A stretch of DNA of 64,000 bases from an uncultured bacterium. Lineage in GTDB: Bacteria > DRYD01. A model generated the notes under the pieces. The model made no database searches. It was not told the DNA's origin and saw only the letters and a program-made list of their open reading frames with translations. Position numbers and translations under genes: made by a program. This document shows positions 35,496 to 44,166 of this stretch, piece after piece. The first letter of the stretch is position 1. Every line of letters starts with the position of its first letter. The stretch lies in NCBI GenBank assembly GCA_937139605.1, contig CAKZQG010000037.1:62001-126000 (forward strand), read 5' to 3'.

Positions 35496-35882
35496 ATGGC
35501 TAAATTGCCAGAATATGTTAAAAATAGTGTTATATTAGATGATTATGCTTTGGAAGATGGGATTAGATGCTTGAGTTGTGAAAGTGGGGTTTGTATTGCT
35601 TGTGGGTATTGTGCTATGATTTGCCCTGTTAAAGCTATAAGAATGGAAGTTTTACAAGATGAATTGGGAAGAACTATTGTAAATAAATTTGAAATAAATG
35701 TAAGTGCTTGTATATTTTGTGGGTTATGTGAGCAAGTTTGTCCTACTAAGGTTATTGAAATGGAAAATACTTATGAGTTTGCTTTATACAATAATGTTGA
35801 TGTTGTTAGGATGGATGAATTCTTTGAATATGATGAAAAAAAAGCTTTCGACCAAAGATTAATTATTAATAAAAATAAATAA
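35496..35882 (+). CDS. nuoI: NuoI-like 2[4Fe-4S] ferredoxin subunit
   Basis: A 128-residue protein with two ferredoxin motifs: CIACGYCAMICP (about 34-45) and CIFCGLCEQVCP (about 75-86), at the spacing found in NuoI/NdhI (N6a and N6b clusters). After the second motif MENTYEFALYN matches the 'tp.yela.yn' segment seen in NuoI. An additional CLSC just before the first motif (about residues 26-29) is not usual. It has AAGGGGG before the ATG. It would carry electrons to the quinone module with NuoH, and its direct neighbour is the GltD-like flavoprotein. A free-standing ferredoxin is the alternative. Confidence 0.85.
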   Translation: MAKLPEYVKNSVILDDYALEDGIRCLSCESGVCIACGYCAMICPVKAIRMEVLQDELGRTIVNKFEINVSACIFCGLCEQVCPTKVIEMENTYEFALYNNVDVVRMDEFFEYDEKKAFDQRLIINKNK

Positions 35883-35920
35883 ATTAAAATTAAATTTTGA
35901 AATTATAAATAAAAATTTAT

Positions 35921-36658
35921 ATGACTAGAAAAAAAATAAAGAATAATAATATAGCTAATAATAATCAGGAAAAGGAAAATATATTAATTCAAGTTAATAG
36001 TGATTTTTTTGAAGAGAAGAAATTAGAAAAATTAAGAGATGAAGAATTAGTAGAGTTATACAAAAAAGGTATTAAGGAAGCTTTAGATATTTTAATTAAG
36101 AGATATAAGAATGTAATATTATCTAAGACTTTATTATTTTATATACCTTATGGGGAAGAGAAAGAGGATCTTTTACAGGAAGCTTATTTAGGTTTTTTAA
36201 GTGCTATAAGGGATTTTAATAAAGATAAAGGAAGTTTTTATTCTTTTGCTAATGTTTGTATTCAAAGACATATTTATACTTTTATTAAATCATTAACTAG
36301 AAACAAACATAGGATTTTAAAAGGTGCGGTATCTTTAGAAGCTACTTTAACAAAAGATCAGGAATCTGCTGAAAGAAAATTAGAGGAATACTTAACTCAT
36401 TCTAAAATATCTTCTAACATCCCTTCTATGATTAGTTATTTACCTTCTGATGAAATTGCTTCTATTAATTTAGATTTTAAAGATAAACGAGAAAAGATAT
36501 TTAAAAAATTATCTCCTATTGAGAAGGAAATTTTAAAGTATAGGACATTAGGTTATTCTTATAAAGAAATTGCTTCTAAAATTGGGAAAAGTATTAAATC
36601 AGTTGATAATACACTACAGCGTATTAAAAAGAAAGTTAAAATGATATTACAAGATTAA
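35921..36658 (+). CDS. RNA polymerase sigma-70 family factor, SigH-like
   Basis: A 245-residue sigma factor. After a charged Asn/Lys-rich leader (1-40), LRDEELVELYKKG begins region 1.2/2, EDLLQEAYLGFLSAIRDF and FYSFANVCIQRHIYTFIKS form regions 2.1-2.4, and LSPIEKEILKYRTLGYSYKEIASKIG plus SIKSVDNTLQRIKKK form region 4. This order and the DEELV...DLLQEG pattern are closest to Spo0H/SigH of Firmicutes. No anti-sigma gene is adjacent. The next gene encodes a SpoIID-like protein, which in spore formers belongs to a sigma-controlled set, but that link is only suggestive. No ribosome site at the ATG. Confidence 0.87.
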   Translation: MTRKKIKNNNIANNNQEKENILIQVNSDFFEEKKLEKLRDEELVELYKKGIKEALDILIKRYKNVILSKTLLFYIPYGEEKEDLLQEAYLGFLSAIRDFNKDKGSFYSFANVCIQRHIYTFIKSLTRNKHRILKGAVSLEATLTKDQESAERKLEEYLTHSKISSNIPSMISYLPSDEIASINLDFKDKREKIFKKLSPIEKEILKYRTLGYSYKEIASKIGKSIKSVDNTLQRIKKKVKMILQD

Positions 36659-36676
36659 AGTATTAAAGTATTAAAG
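36653..36676 (+). repeat. Short 8-bp tandem repeat before the SpoIID-like gene
   Basis: Two exact TATTAAAG units (36661-36668, 36669-36676), preceded by a one-base variant GATTAAAG that contains the sigma-factor stop. They fill the space up to the ATG at 36682, which has no G-rich ribosome site. A change in unit number would alter the spacing by 8 bases without touching either protein's conserved part. Confidence 0.7.
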
Positions 36677-36681
36677 TATTT

Positions 36682-37920
36682 ATGTACAGAGTATTTTTTA
36701 GATATATTTTTCTTATCTTAGGTTTTCTTATTTTTTATATAAATTTTTCTTATTCTTATAATTTTTATAGAAATAATTTTGCTTCATTACTTAATAAAGA
36801 AAATTATGAAGTTATTAGAGTTTTAATAGACAGTGGATATATTCAAAGTAAATTAGATTTTAGAGGTAATAATATAAGTTTAAGATATACTTTAAAGAAT
36901 TATCCTTCTATTTATCAAGGAGCTAATAGTTTATTCAATTTTTTGTCAATAATTTATAATCCTCCCTTTTTGGATTACTATTATGCTCAAAATAAGTATT
37001 CTATTAATTTAAATGATTTAAATGATATTTTAATTTTATCGGATGATTTTGTTGAGTATAAAAATAGGAAATATAAAGGGATTATGAGAGTAATATTTAA
37101 ATATGAAAAGTATTATGTTATTAATTATGTAGAATTGGAAGATTATTTAAAGAGTGTAGTACCGAGTGAGATGCCATATACTTGGAATATAGAAGCCTTA
37201 AAAGCGCAAGCTATTGCTGCTAGAACTTATGCTATTAAAATGATGATTAATAGAAGAACTAAGGGGGAATTTTTTGATGTATATTCTACTGTATTAGATC
37301 AAGCATATTATGGAATTGATTATGAAAAGAGTACTACTAATTTAGCAGTTGATTCTACCAAGGGTATGGTTTTAGTTTTTAATAACGACCTTATTTGGGC
37401 TTTATATCATTCTAATTGTGGGGGGTATACTATTAGTGGATATTTACCTTTTAATAAGAGGGTTTCTAAGGATGATTATTATTTATCTTCTGTTAAATGT
37501 ATTTATCAAGGAAATAACTGGGTTTCTAAGATTAGTTTATATGAAATTAAAAATATATTAAAAAGATATACTAAAAATGAAGTTTATTCAATTAATTCTA
37601 TTTCAGTTAATTCTTTTAAGACTACATTTATTTATCAAACAGTTAATAATACTTTTTGTAATTATAGTATATATAATTGGGATTTAAGGAAAGCTTTAAA
37701 TTATAAAATAAAAAGTCCTTTTATAGATAAAGTTAAAATGGAAGGAGATTGGATTGTTTTTGAAGGTAGAGGTAGTGGGCATGGGGTTGGATTATGTCAA
37801 TATGGTGCAAATTATATGGCTAAAAATGGATATACCTATGTTCAAATATTATCTCATTATTATCCTAATACTGAAATAATTTCTATTTCTGATTATTTTT
37901 CTAAACTTTTAAAAAGATAA
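36682..37920 (+). CDS. SpoIID/LytB-family lytic transglycosylase-like protein
   Basis: Secreted or anchored peptidoglycan protein of 412 residues. An N-terminal hydrophobic segment (about 3-28) serves as signal or anchor. The SpoIID domain is well preserved: YVELEDYLKSVVPSEM (the Glu of SEM corresponds to the catalytic Glu), ALKAQAIAARTYAI, LDQAYYG, AVDSTKGMVLVF, YHSNCGGYT, and GRGSGHGVGLCQYGANYMA near the end. Outside spore formers this domain occurs in amidase enhancers and wall remodelling. Its location after the SigH-like factor may reflect co-regulation. Confidence 0.92.
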   Translation: MYRVFFRYIFLILGFLIFYINFSYSYNFYRNNFASLLNKENYEVIRVLIDSGYIQSKLDFRGNNISLRYTLKNYPSIYQGANSLFNFLSIIYNPPFLDYYYAQNKYSINLNDLNDILILSDDFVEYKNRKYKGIMRVIFKYEKYYVINYVELEDYLKSVVPSEMPYTWNIEALKAQAIAARTYAIKMMINRRTKGEFFDVYSTVLDQAYYGIDYEKSTTNLAVDSTKGMVLVFNNDLIWALYHSNCGGYTISGYLPFNKRVSKDDYYLSSVKCIYQGNNWVSKISLYEIKNILKRYTKNEVYSINSISVNSFKTTFIYQTVNNTFCNYSIYNWDLRKALNYKIKSPFIDKVKMEGDWIVFEGRGSGHGVGLCQYGANYMAKNGYTYVQILSHYYPNTEIISISDYFSKLLKR

Positions 37921-37942
37921 GAAATATAATATTTAATAGGTT

Positions 37943-38482
37943 ATGAAGTATAAATTCGAAGAAATAATTTCTAAGGAAGAAATAGAAAAAGGAGTGGATT
38001 ATATTGCTAATAATTTAAATAATTTCTTAGATGAAAATTATTCCAATTCTAAAGATAATTGGTATTTTATAACGATAATGAAGGAAGGGATCCCTTTTAG
38101 TGTTGATTTAGCTAAAAAAATTAAACATAATTTAGTATTTGATTATATATTTTTAGAAAAGGTTTTTGAGTATAATACTGTTAAGGAATTAGCTATAAAA
38201 AAGGATGTTTTTTTACCTGTTAATAATAAAAATGTTATAGTTTGTGCTACTGTTATTTATACGGGTTATGAAGTTAATTTTATAAAAGAAGCACTTAAAA
38301 TTAGAGGTGCTAAATCTATTTTTATTGTTAGTTTGATACTAAAAAAATCATCTAATACTATAATTAAGCCTGATTTTTATTATTTTGATATTGAAGGTAG
38401 TGACTTTTTAGTAGGTTATGGATTAGGATATAATGAAAAACATAGGAACCTTAATTCAATTTATAAACTGTTTTTTAGTTAA
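37943..38482 (+). CDS. Hypoxanthine phosphoribosyltransferase-like protein, catalytic loop degenerate
   Basis: A 179-residue type I PRTase-fold protein. Overall it aligns with HPRT: KEGIPFSVDLAKKI (the PPi loop region), the hood, and the C-terminal VGYGLGYNEKHRNL, highly characteristic of HPRT (VGYGLDYxExYRNL). The PRPP-binding loop, normally V-E-D-I-[IV]-D-T-G, reads VCATVIYTG: both acidic residues that hold the ribose and the catalytic Asp are replaced (Ala, Thr, Tyr). The flexible SSYG loop is not evident either. The protein may therefore bind a nucleotide without catalysing transfer, or be specialised. Position between spoIID-like and yjbQ gives no clear role. Confidence 0.8.
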   Translation: MKYKFEEIISKEEIEKGVDYIANNLNNFLDENYSNSKDNWYFITIMKEGIPFSVDLAKKIKHNLVFDYIFLEKVFEYNTVKELAIKKDVFLPVNNKNVIVCATVIYTGYEVNFIKEALKIRGAKSIFIVSLILKKSSNTIIKPDFYYFDIEGSDFLVGYGLGYNEKHRNLNSIYKLFFS

Positions 38483-38542
38483 TTAATTTTAGAAAGGATT
38501 ATTTCTTTTATTAATGAATATTTAAATTAGAATTAAATAGAT

Positions 38543-38941
38543 ATGTTAATAGAGATAAAAATTAATACGAAATTAAGAGAAGATTTATTAGATATAACTA
38601 ATTTAGTATTAGAAAAAATAGAGGGAACTGGTATTAAGAGTGGATTAGCTATTATTTTTGTTCCTCATACCACTGCTGCTATTCTTATAAATGAGAATGC
38701 AGATCCTATGGTAAAAAAGGATATCTTGGAATATTATAAAAGGAATGTCCCTTTAGATTATAGTTATCATCATTTAGAGGGGAACTCTGATGCTCATATA
38801 AAATCGACTTTGATTGGGAATAGTTTAACTCTTATTATTGAAAATTCCAGGGTATTATTAGGTTCATGGCAGGGGATATTTTTTTGCGAGTTTGATGGGC
38901 CTAGAACTAGAAAAATTTATATAAAAATAATTCAGGGATAG
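38543..38941 (+). CDS. YjbQ family protein (UPF0047)
   Basis: A 132-residue protein with the YjbQ/UPF0047 pattern: IKSGLAIIFVPHTTAAILINENADP, HHLEGNSDAHIKSTLIG (shown here only in part) and LGSWQGIFFCEFDGPR. The H-T-T, N-E and E-x-N-x-x-A-H elements and the LGxWQxIFxxExDGPR signature are all present. Members were reported to have weak thiamin-phosphate synthase activity, but the physiological role is unclear. It ends one base before the GTG-started HEPN gene region, so the two are likely cotranscribed. Confidence 0.92.
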   Translation: MLIEIKINTKLREDLLDITNLVLEKIEGTGIKSGLAIIFVPHTTAAILINENADPMVKKDILEYYKRNVPLDYSYHHLEGNSDAHIKSTLIGNSLTLIIENSRVLLGSWQGIFFCEFDGPRTRKIYIKIIQG

Positions 38942-38950
38942 GTGATTTCG

Positions 38951-39367
38951 GTGAAAGATAAAAAATTTAAAAGTAAATCTAAAGAAGCTTATTTTGCATG
39001 GTATGAACAAGGATTAAGGGATTTGGAAGTGGCTGATTTTTGTTATAATAATGAGTATTATGAGTGGGCATGCTTTTGTTATCAAGAAGCTACTGTTAAA
39101 ATCCTTAAAGCCTTATTAAAAAAAAATAATTTGGAATCCTTTAGGCATTCTGCTTTTAGCTTACTTGAAGAATTATCTAAAAAATTACCTATTGATAAAG
39201 AATTATTTAATTTAAGTATAGAATTAGATAAGCATTATATTATGTCAAGATATCCGGGAGCTAATATGCTACAACCTCCGTTTAAAGTATATAAAAAAGA
39301 AATGGCCCAAAACGCTAAAATTATTGCTAATAAAATTATAGATTTTGCTAAAAATCATTTAATATAA
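38951..39367 (+). CDS. HEPN domain protein
   Basis: A 138-residue all-helical protein matching the HEPN family: KEAYFAWYEQGLRDLEVADFCY opens helix 1, YEWACFCYQEATVKILKALL is helix 2 (family 'y..a.f.aQqAaEk.lKAll'), and HSAFSLLEEL and YIMSRYPGANM follow (family 'Y...RYPd'). The usual R-x4-6-H RNase motif is represented only weakly by the RYPG area, so ribonuclease activity is uncertain. GTG 38951 is chosen because AGGTGAT (38943-38949) sits before it. No MNT nucleotidyltransferase partner is adjacent, so a toxin-antitoxin role is unsupported here. An A9 tract (39118-39126) is read in frame. Confidence 0.85.
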   Translation: MKDKKFKSKSKEAYFAWYEQGLRDLEVADFCYNNEYYEWACFCYQEATVKILKALLKKNNLESFRHSAFSLLEELSKKLPIDKELFNLSIELDKHYIMSRYPGANMLQPPFKVYKKEMAQNAKIIANKIIDFAKNHLI

Positions 39368-39458
39368 TTAAAATAAATCAATTGAGAATTCCAATTAGTG
39401 ATAGTAAAGAGTAGCGAAAATATATGTAAGATAAAGTTGTATAAAAACTAATATTTGG

Positions 39459-39505
39459 CTATTGATTTTAATCGGTAGTTCTTTTGCTTTTTTGTTTATT
39501 TACCT
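39459..39505 (+). terminator. Probable Rho-independent terminator after the HEPN gene
   Basis: CTATTGATT (39459-39467) pairs with AATCGGTAG (39470-39478), eight to nine pairs including two G-U, and is followed by a T-rich tract containing TTTT and TTTTTT (39481-39494). It lies 92 bases after the HEPN stop and 55 before the ArnT-like gene. It is AT-rich and weak, and could also act as an attenuator for the following gene. Confidence 0.5.
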
Positions 39506-39532
39506 GCTATTTGGGAAAGGAGTGAATTAATA

Positions 39533-41227
39533 ATTTTATTCTCTAGATACTCTAAATATTTAAATAGTTATCTTTTATTTAATTTAATTTTTTGGGGTAT
39601 AGTTTTTTTATTTTTAATAAAAGGGATTAACTTAATTTATTTTACTTATCCTGACGAAAGTAGGAATGCCTTTGCTTCTTATTATATGATTCTAAAAAAT
39701 AATTTATATAATTGGGTTGTACCATATTATAATGGAAGTATAAGGTATGATAAACCTGCTTTAATTTATTATTTAGCTAATATATTTTATTTGTTTTTAA
39801 GTAATTTTAATGTTAGTATTGAGGTTTGTTATAGATTGATTTCTGTTTTTTCTATGTTTTTTTCTGCTGTTATTGTTTTTAAGTTTGCTAAAATCTTATT
39901 TGAAAATATTTATTATAGGTATTTAAGTGTGGTTATATTTATATCGTTTGTTAATATTTTTATTGAATCTAAGGCGTTTGTACCTGAACCTTTATTCACT
40001 TTCTTTATTTTAGCTTCCTTTTATTCTTTTTTTAGGTTTTATAGTACTCAAAATTATTTTTATTTAAATTGGTTTTTAATTTTTTTAGGGTTAGCTAATT
40101 TTACTAAAGGGGTTGTTTCTTATATTATAATTTTAAGCCCTATTTTAATTTTTTTACTTTACAATAAATATAGTCTAAAAAAAATATTTTACATTTTTTT
40201 TAATAGGAATGTTATTTTAGGTTGGATTTTTCATTTTATTTTGGGATATACTTGGTTTATTTTAGTTTATCTATTTACTAACGGAGAATTTATTAAGAAT
40301 TTCTTTTTTGTTCATAACTTTGGTAGATTTACTGGAACTTCCAAAATGCATTTAACCCCTTTTTATTTTTATATTATTGTCATTTTTCTAAATATTATTC
40401 CCATTTGGGAGTTGGTTTCTTTGATTTCTGCTAATTTAAATAAAATAAAATTTAAAAATTATTTCCAAAACTTTTTATATGTTTATTTGTTTTTTATTTT
40501 TATTTTTGTTTTGTTATTTTATAGTTTGTCTAAAGGGAAGGTACATCATTATATTATGCCTGTGTTTTTACCACTTGCTTTGTTTTTTACTTCTTTTATT
40601 AAAGAATTATTACAAAATGATTTTAAACTAAATTTAGGTATCTTTTTTGTTTTTTCTGTTTCATTTTCTATTATTTTTTTTATTTTGGATTTTAGTTTAA
40701 ATAATATTAATTTCCTTAATAAGGACAAAGTTATTTTCAATTTAATTTCTCTTAATTTATTCTTTAGTTTTTTTATTATTTTTATTTTAAGTTTTTATTT
40801 TTTAAAAGCTTATAGGGTTTTTATATTATTTGCTTTTACTTTTATTAAAGTTATTTTGTTTTATTATTATCTTTTAAATGGTATAAATTTAAAAGAATTA
40901 AGTAAAGAGTTTATGGAGATAGTTTATGTTAGTAAGAAAGATGAAGCTGAAATAGTTACTATAGGGGATATTGCTGCTGTTAGCTTTTATAACCTTTATT
41001 TAAATAAATCTGAAAAAACTATTTCTTTGGATATTTATAATTATCAAGATTATGATAAAATTTTGGATAATTTTAATAAAAATCAATATATTGTTTTTTT
41101 AAAAGGAAAATACTTAAGGGATTTTGAAAAAGCTATTGGTAATAATTATCAAATAATAGAAATAAAAAAGGTATTTGTAGTTCAAAGTGAAATCTTAATG
41201 ATAAGGATAATTAAATTAGCAAGATAG
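39533..41227 (+). CDS. ArnT/PMT-type lipid-linked glycosyltransferase (GT39-like), apparent AUU start
   Basis: A polytopic membrane glycosyltransferase of 564 residues that would use a polyprenyl-phosphate sugar donor. The first helix (LFNLIFWGIVFLFLI) is followed by YPDESRNAFAS, the D-E motif in the first outer loop that is essential in ArnT/PMT. KGVVSYIIILSPI and about ten more helices follow, with a C-terminal soluble tail. The D-E motif lies upstream of the first ATG (39686), so translation must begin earlier. In the conserved frame, AAAGGAGTG (39516-39524) is followed eight bases later by ATT at 39533, as in coaD. Sugar and acceptor unknown; lipid A is possible because lpxC is present. 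Confidence 0.85.
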   Translation: MLFSRYSKYLNSYLLFNLIFWGIVFLFLIKGINLIYFTYPDESRNAFASYYMILKNNLYNWVVPYYNGSIRYDKPALIYYLANIFYLFLSNFNVSIEVCYRLISVFSMFFSAVIVFKFAKILFENIYYRYLSVVIFISFVNIFIESKAFVPEPLFTFFILASFYSFFRFYSTQNYFYLNWFLIFLGLANFTKGVVSYIIILSPILIFLLYNKYSLKKIFYIFFNRNVILGWIFHFILGYTWFILVYLFTNGEFIKNFFFVHNFGRFTGTSKMHLTPFYFYIIVIFLNIIPIWELVSLISANLNKIKFKNYFQNFLYVYLFFIFIFVLLFYSLSKGKVHHYIMPVFLPLALFFTSFIKELLQNDFKLNLGIFFVFSVSFSIIFFILDFSLNNINFLNKDKVIFNLISLNLFFSFFIIFILSFYFLKAYRVFILFAFTFIKVILFYYYLLNGINLKELSKEFMEIVYVSKKDEAEIVTIGDIAAVSFYNLYLNKSEKTISLDIYNYQDYDKILDNFNKNQYIVFLKGKYLRDFEKAIGNNYQIIEIKKVFVVQSEILMIRIIKLAR

Positions 41228-41230
41228 TTT

Positions 41231-42031
41231 ATGAGATTATTTGTGATTTTATTTAGTGCAGGATATTCTTCTAGATTTAGAAATTCCTATAAAAAAGATA
41301 TTCCTAAACCTTTAATTCCTTTTTTTTATAAAAAATTAATAGATATTCATTTGTTTAATTTACTAAATCTAAAGAGTTTTAATATAAAATCAGTTAAAGT
41401 TTATATTAATTTACATTATAAAGCATTTGAAATATTTAAATATGTTAATGAAAATTATTCTGAGTATACAGAAAATGGAGTAATTAATTTTTTATTTGAA
41501 CCTAATTTATTAGGTCATATAAAAACTATTAATAAATTGAAATCTTATATTCTCCATAGTGATTTATTTTTAATGATAAATTGTGATTCCTTAATTTTTG
41601 ATTTTAAAAATTATTTTAATATTATGTTGTATGTTTTATTGAATTATCAAGTGGATAATATTATCTTAGTTTCTAATAAAAAAGTAGAACAAGATAAGAA
41701 AACTTATACTCATTTTGAATTTCAAGATTCTTTTAGTGTTAAGTTTAAAAATGTATCTATAAAAGTTTATAAAGTAAAAGACATATATAAAAATGAAATA
41801 GAAGTAAATAATTATCTTAATTTATATATAGGCTATTCATTATTTAAAATTACAAGAAATTTTAATAATATATTATTATCTCCTGGTTTTAAAGAATTGA
41901 ATTTTATTGATTTTTTTAAAAAGGTTAATTTATATTCTATAAAAGTAAGTAATTTCTTTGAAGTAACAGAATTAAAAGATTATCTTAGTTTAATTAATTT
42001 TTATCTATTTTCTTATAAGTACTATTTTTAG
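41231..42031 (+). CDS. NTP-transferase family sugar nucleotidyltransferase (MurU/RmlA-like)
   Basis: A 266-residue nucleotidyltransferase. The opening FSAGYSSRF near residues 8-16 and IPKPLIPF near 24-31 match the NTP-binding signature (LAAGxGxRxxPxTxxxPKPLxPv). Next is IHLFNLLN and, near residue 117, INCDSLIFD, the metal-binding D region. FLFEPNLLGHIKTI resembles the 'E...lGTaGal' segment but lacks its T-A-G. It begins 3 bases after the ArnT-like gene, so the pair probably works on one sugar pathway. It ends 7 bases from the convergent kinase gene. The specific sugar is unknown. Confidence 0.75.
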   Translation: MRLFVILFSAGYSSRFRNSYKKDIPKPLIPFFYKKLIDIHLFNLLNLKSFNIKSVKVYINLHYKAFEIFKYVNENYSEYTENGVINFLFEPNLLGHIKTINKLKSYILHSDLFLMINCDSLIFDFKNYFNIMLYVLLNYQVDNIILVSNKKVEQDKKTYTHFEFQDSFSVKFKNVSIKVYKVKDIYKNEIEVNNYLNLYIGYSLFKITRNFNNILLSPGFKELNFIDFFKKVNLYSIKVSNFFEVTELKDYLSLINFYLFSYKYYF

Positions 42032-42038
42032 TTTAAAA

Positions 42039-44138
42039 TTACAGGTTTGCTTTTGAAGTTGAGTATTTAATAAAGTGTGGTTTTAAGTCATTTATAATTT
42101 CATTTACCATTTGGTATCGTTTTTTGGGGTTTTTTTCTAACATTTTTCTTATTATTTTTTCTATATCTGGAGGTATATATGCAGTATTTCCTTCAAGTAT
42201 ATGGCTATCTATGGGATTATCTAACATATGAGCTTTAAATACTGCATATATATTATCGCTTTCCCCAAAAGGGAGTTTCCCTGTTAATAATTGAAATATT
42301 ATTATTCCTAAGGAGTATATATCACTTCTTTGATCTACTTTTTGTCCTTTGATTTGTTCAGGGGACATATACCAGGGGGTTCCTACGAAATCTTGAGTTA
42401 TATTTAAAGTTTTGTTAATTATTTTGGATATCCCGAAATCTGTTATCTTTGCTACTGACTCTGATAAATCATTACTATTATTATTGTATTTTATAAGTAT
42501 ATTTTCTGGTTTTAGATCTCTATGTACTATCCCTTTTTGATGGGCATAATCTAAAGCTTCCAAAATTTGCATCCATATGTTTATTGTTTCATATATGTTT
42601 AATTTCTTTTTTTCTTTTAAGATTTTATCTAAACTTTTACCATCTATATACTCAAAAGCAATATATGGTGGATTATCATCTAAATTATAATCTACTAATT
42701 TAACTATATTTGGATGAGAAAGCAATTTATTTATTTCTATTTCATTTTCTATTCTTTCTTTTACTATATCTTCACTTAGTAAGTGTTTATGTATCATTTT
42801 TAATGCTACTAAATTTTTAGTTTTTATATTTATTGCTTTATATACTACTGCTGTTGCTCCTGTCCCTAATTTTTCTAGTAAAACATAGTCTGAAACTTTT
42901 GGATTATCTTCTGTTATTTCACTGTTAATTTTTATTTGAGAAACAGTGTTTAATTGTTCTGTTTTTAATATAGTGTCTTTTAGATTTCTAGGAGTTTGTG
43001 TTTTTATTACTTTATTATGCTGGGTTATATTAGGTTGTAATTTATTTAATAATTCTTTGATTTTATCTTTATAGTATAATGTAGCTAATGATATTAAACT
43101 TAAAAATACTAGTAAGCTTAAATATATAAATGGTAATATATGTTCTATATAAAAGTTTTTTTCTAGGATAATACTTTTTGTTAAATTATTAAATTTTAAA
43201 GCATTTGGATTTATTTTAAAATTTACTTTTTCATTTTTGTAACCTTTTGATAATATAGATAATTGGAAATTATTTGGAATTAAAGTATCATTATTATTTC
43301 CATTATATTCTGATAAGTCATCTAATTTTATAGTTTTTATTGGGGGATTTTTTATTAAATTATAGAATAGCTTATTATTTTCTTTTTTTATTAATTTTGT
43401 TAAGTCTATTGAATTTACTATAAAGTTATAGTTTATATCGTTTATTTTATTTGAATTTAGATCACTAATATTAAATATTATATTAAATTCTTTAGGAACT
43501 AAAGCTAATTTTAATTCAGTATCTTTATTTAAATTTCCTTCTATTATTAATGTTTGGTAATTTTTATTAAGAGGTGTTATTGTTATTTTTAGAGTATCCT
43601 TTTCTAATTTTAATTTTATATTTGAGGTGTTAATTGTTTTATTATTATTTTCTTTTTGGCCTTTTATTTCTATTGTGGAGTATATTGGATTTTTATTTAT
43701 ATCAAAGATATCTAAAGTAAGATTATAATATTCTTTATTAGTAATTATTGTAGGTTGAGTATATTGTTGATTTAAATAAAATGTTTTTTGTTGATTTAGA
43801 TCATTTTGATTTGATTGTTGGGGATTTGTTTCTTTGATGCTATCTATCTGTTCTTGATTATTGTTTGTAATATTTTCTTCATTTTTTAATTGATTTTCTA
43901 CATATTTTTTTATTTTTTGTTTTATTCTTTGTTTTATATTCTTTTTATTGTTATTTACATTATTTGTTTCTTTTAAATTATCATTGTTTAATTGATATTC
44001 TTCAGGAATATAGGTTATTGAAGCTGAGTAAGTTGTAGCTTTTAGAAATGATATATTTAAGATAAATGATAATAAAATTATTATGAAAATATAAATTATT
44101 ATATATTTTTTTTTATTTTTGATAATAAAGTTTTTCAT
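42039..44138 (-). CDS. Receptor-like Ser/Thr protein kinase with C-terminal kinase domain
   Basis: A 699-residue transmembrane kinase of unusual order. N-terminal membrane helix (about 13-32), a large Asn/Lys-rich extracytoplasmic region (to about 330), a second membrane helix (about 332-355), a linker, then the kinase (about 418-690). All catalytic motifs are present: glycine loop KLGTGATAVVY, Lys447 in VALKMI, HRDLKPEN with Asp541, DFGIS, and GTPWYMSPEQ. Most bacterial PknB-type kinases place the kinase N-terminal and the sensor C-terminal; here the order is reversed. AAAGGAGGAAAAA precedes the ATG. It lies 28 bases after the unknown gene of the same strand. Confidence 0.9.
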   Translation of the reverse strand: MKNFIIKNKKKYIIIYIFIIILLSFILNISFLKATTYSASITYIPEEYQLNNDNLKETNNVNNNKKNIKQRIKQKIKKYVENQLKNEENITNNNQEQIDSIKETNPQQSNQNDLNQQKTFYLNQQYTQPTIITNKEYYNLTLDIFDINKNPIYSTIEIKGQKENNNKTINTSNIKLKLEKDTLKITITPLNKNYQTLIIEGNLNKDTELKLALVPKEFNIIFNISDLNSNKINDINYNFIVNSIDLTKLIKKENNKLFYNLIKNPPIKTIKLDDLSEYNGNNNDTLIPNNFQLSILSKGYKNEKVNFKINPNALKFNNLTKSIILEKNFYIEHILPFIYLSLLVFLSLISLATLYYKDKIKELLNKLQPNITQHNKVIKTQTPRNLKDTILKTEQLNTVSQIKINSEITEDNPKVSDYVLLEKLGTGATAVVYKAINIKTKNLVALKMIHKHLLSEDIVKERIENEIEINKLLSHPNIVKLVDYNLDDNPPYIAFEYIDGKSLDKILKEKKKLNIYETINIWMQILEALDYAHQKGIVHRDLKPENILIKYNNNSNDLSESVAKITDFGISKIINKTLNITQDFVGTPWYMSPEQIKGQKVDQRSDIYSLGIIIFQLLTGKLPFGESDNIYAVFKAHMLDNPIDSHILEGNTAYIPPDIEKIIRKMLEKNPKKRYQMVNEIINDLKPHFIKYSTSKANL

Positions 44139-44166
44139 TTTTCCTCCTTTTTGATTGTTTTATATT

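Noticed and set aside
38951-39367. HEPN gene as half of a HEPN-MNT toxin-antitoxin pair
   Set aside because: No MNT nucleotidyltransferase is adjacent and the R-x4-6-H RNase motif is not clear, so the system label is not supported.
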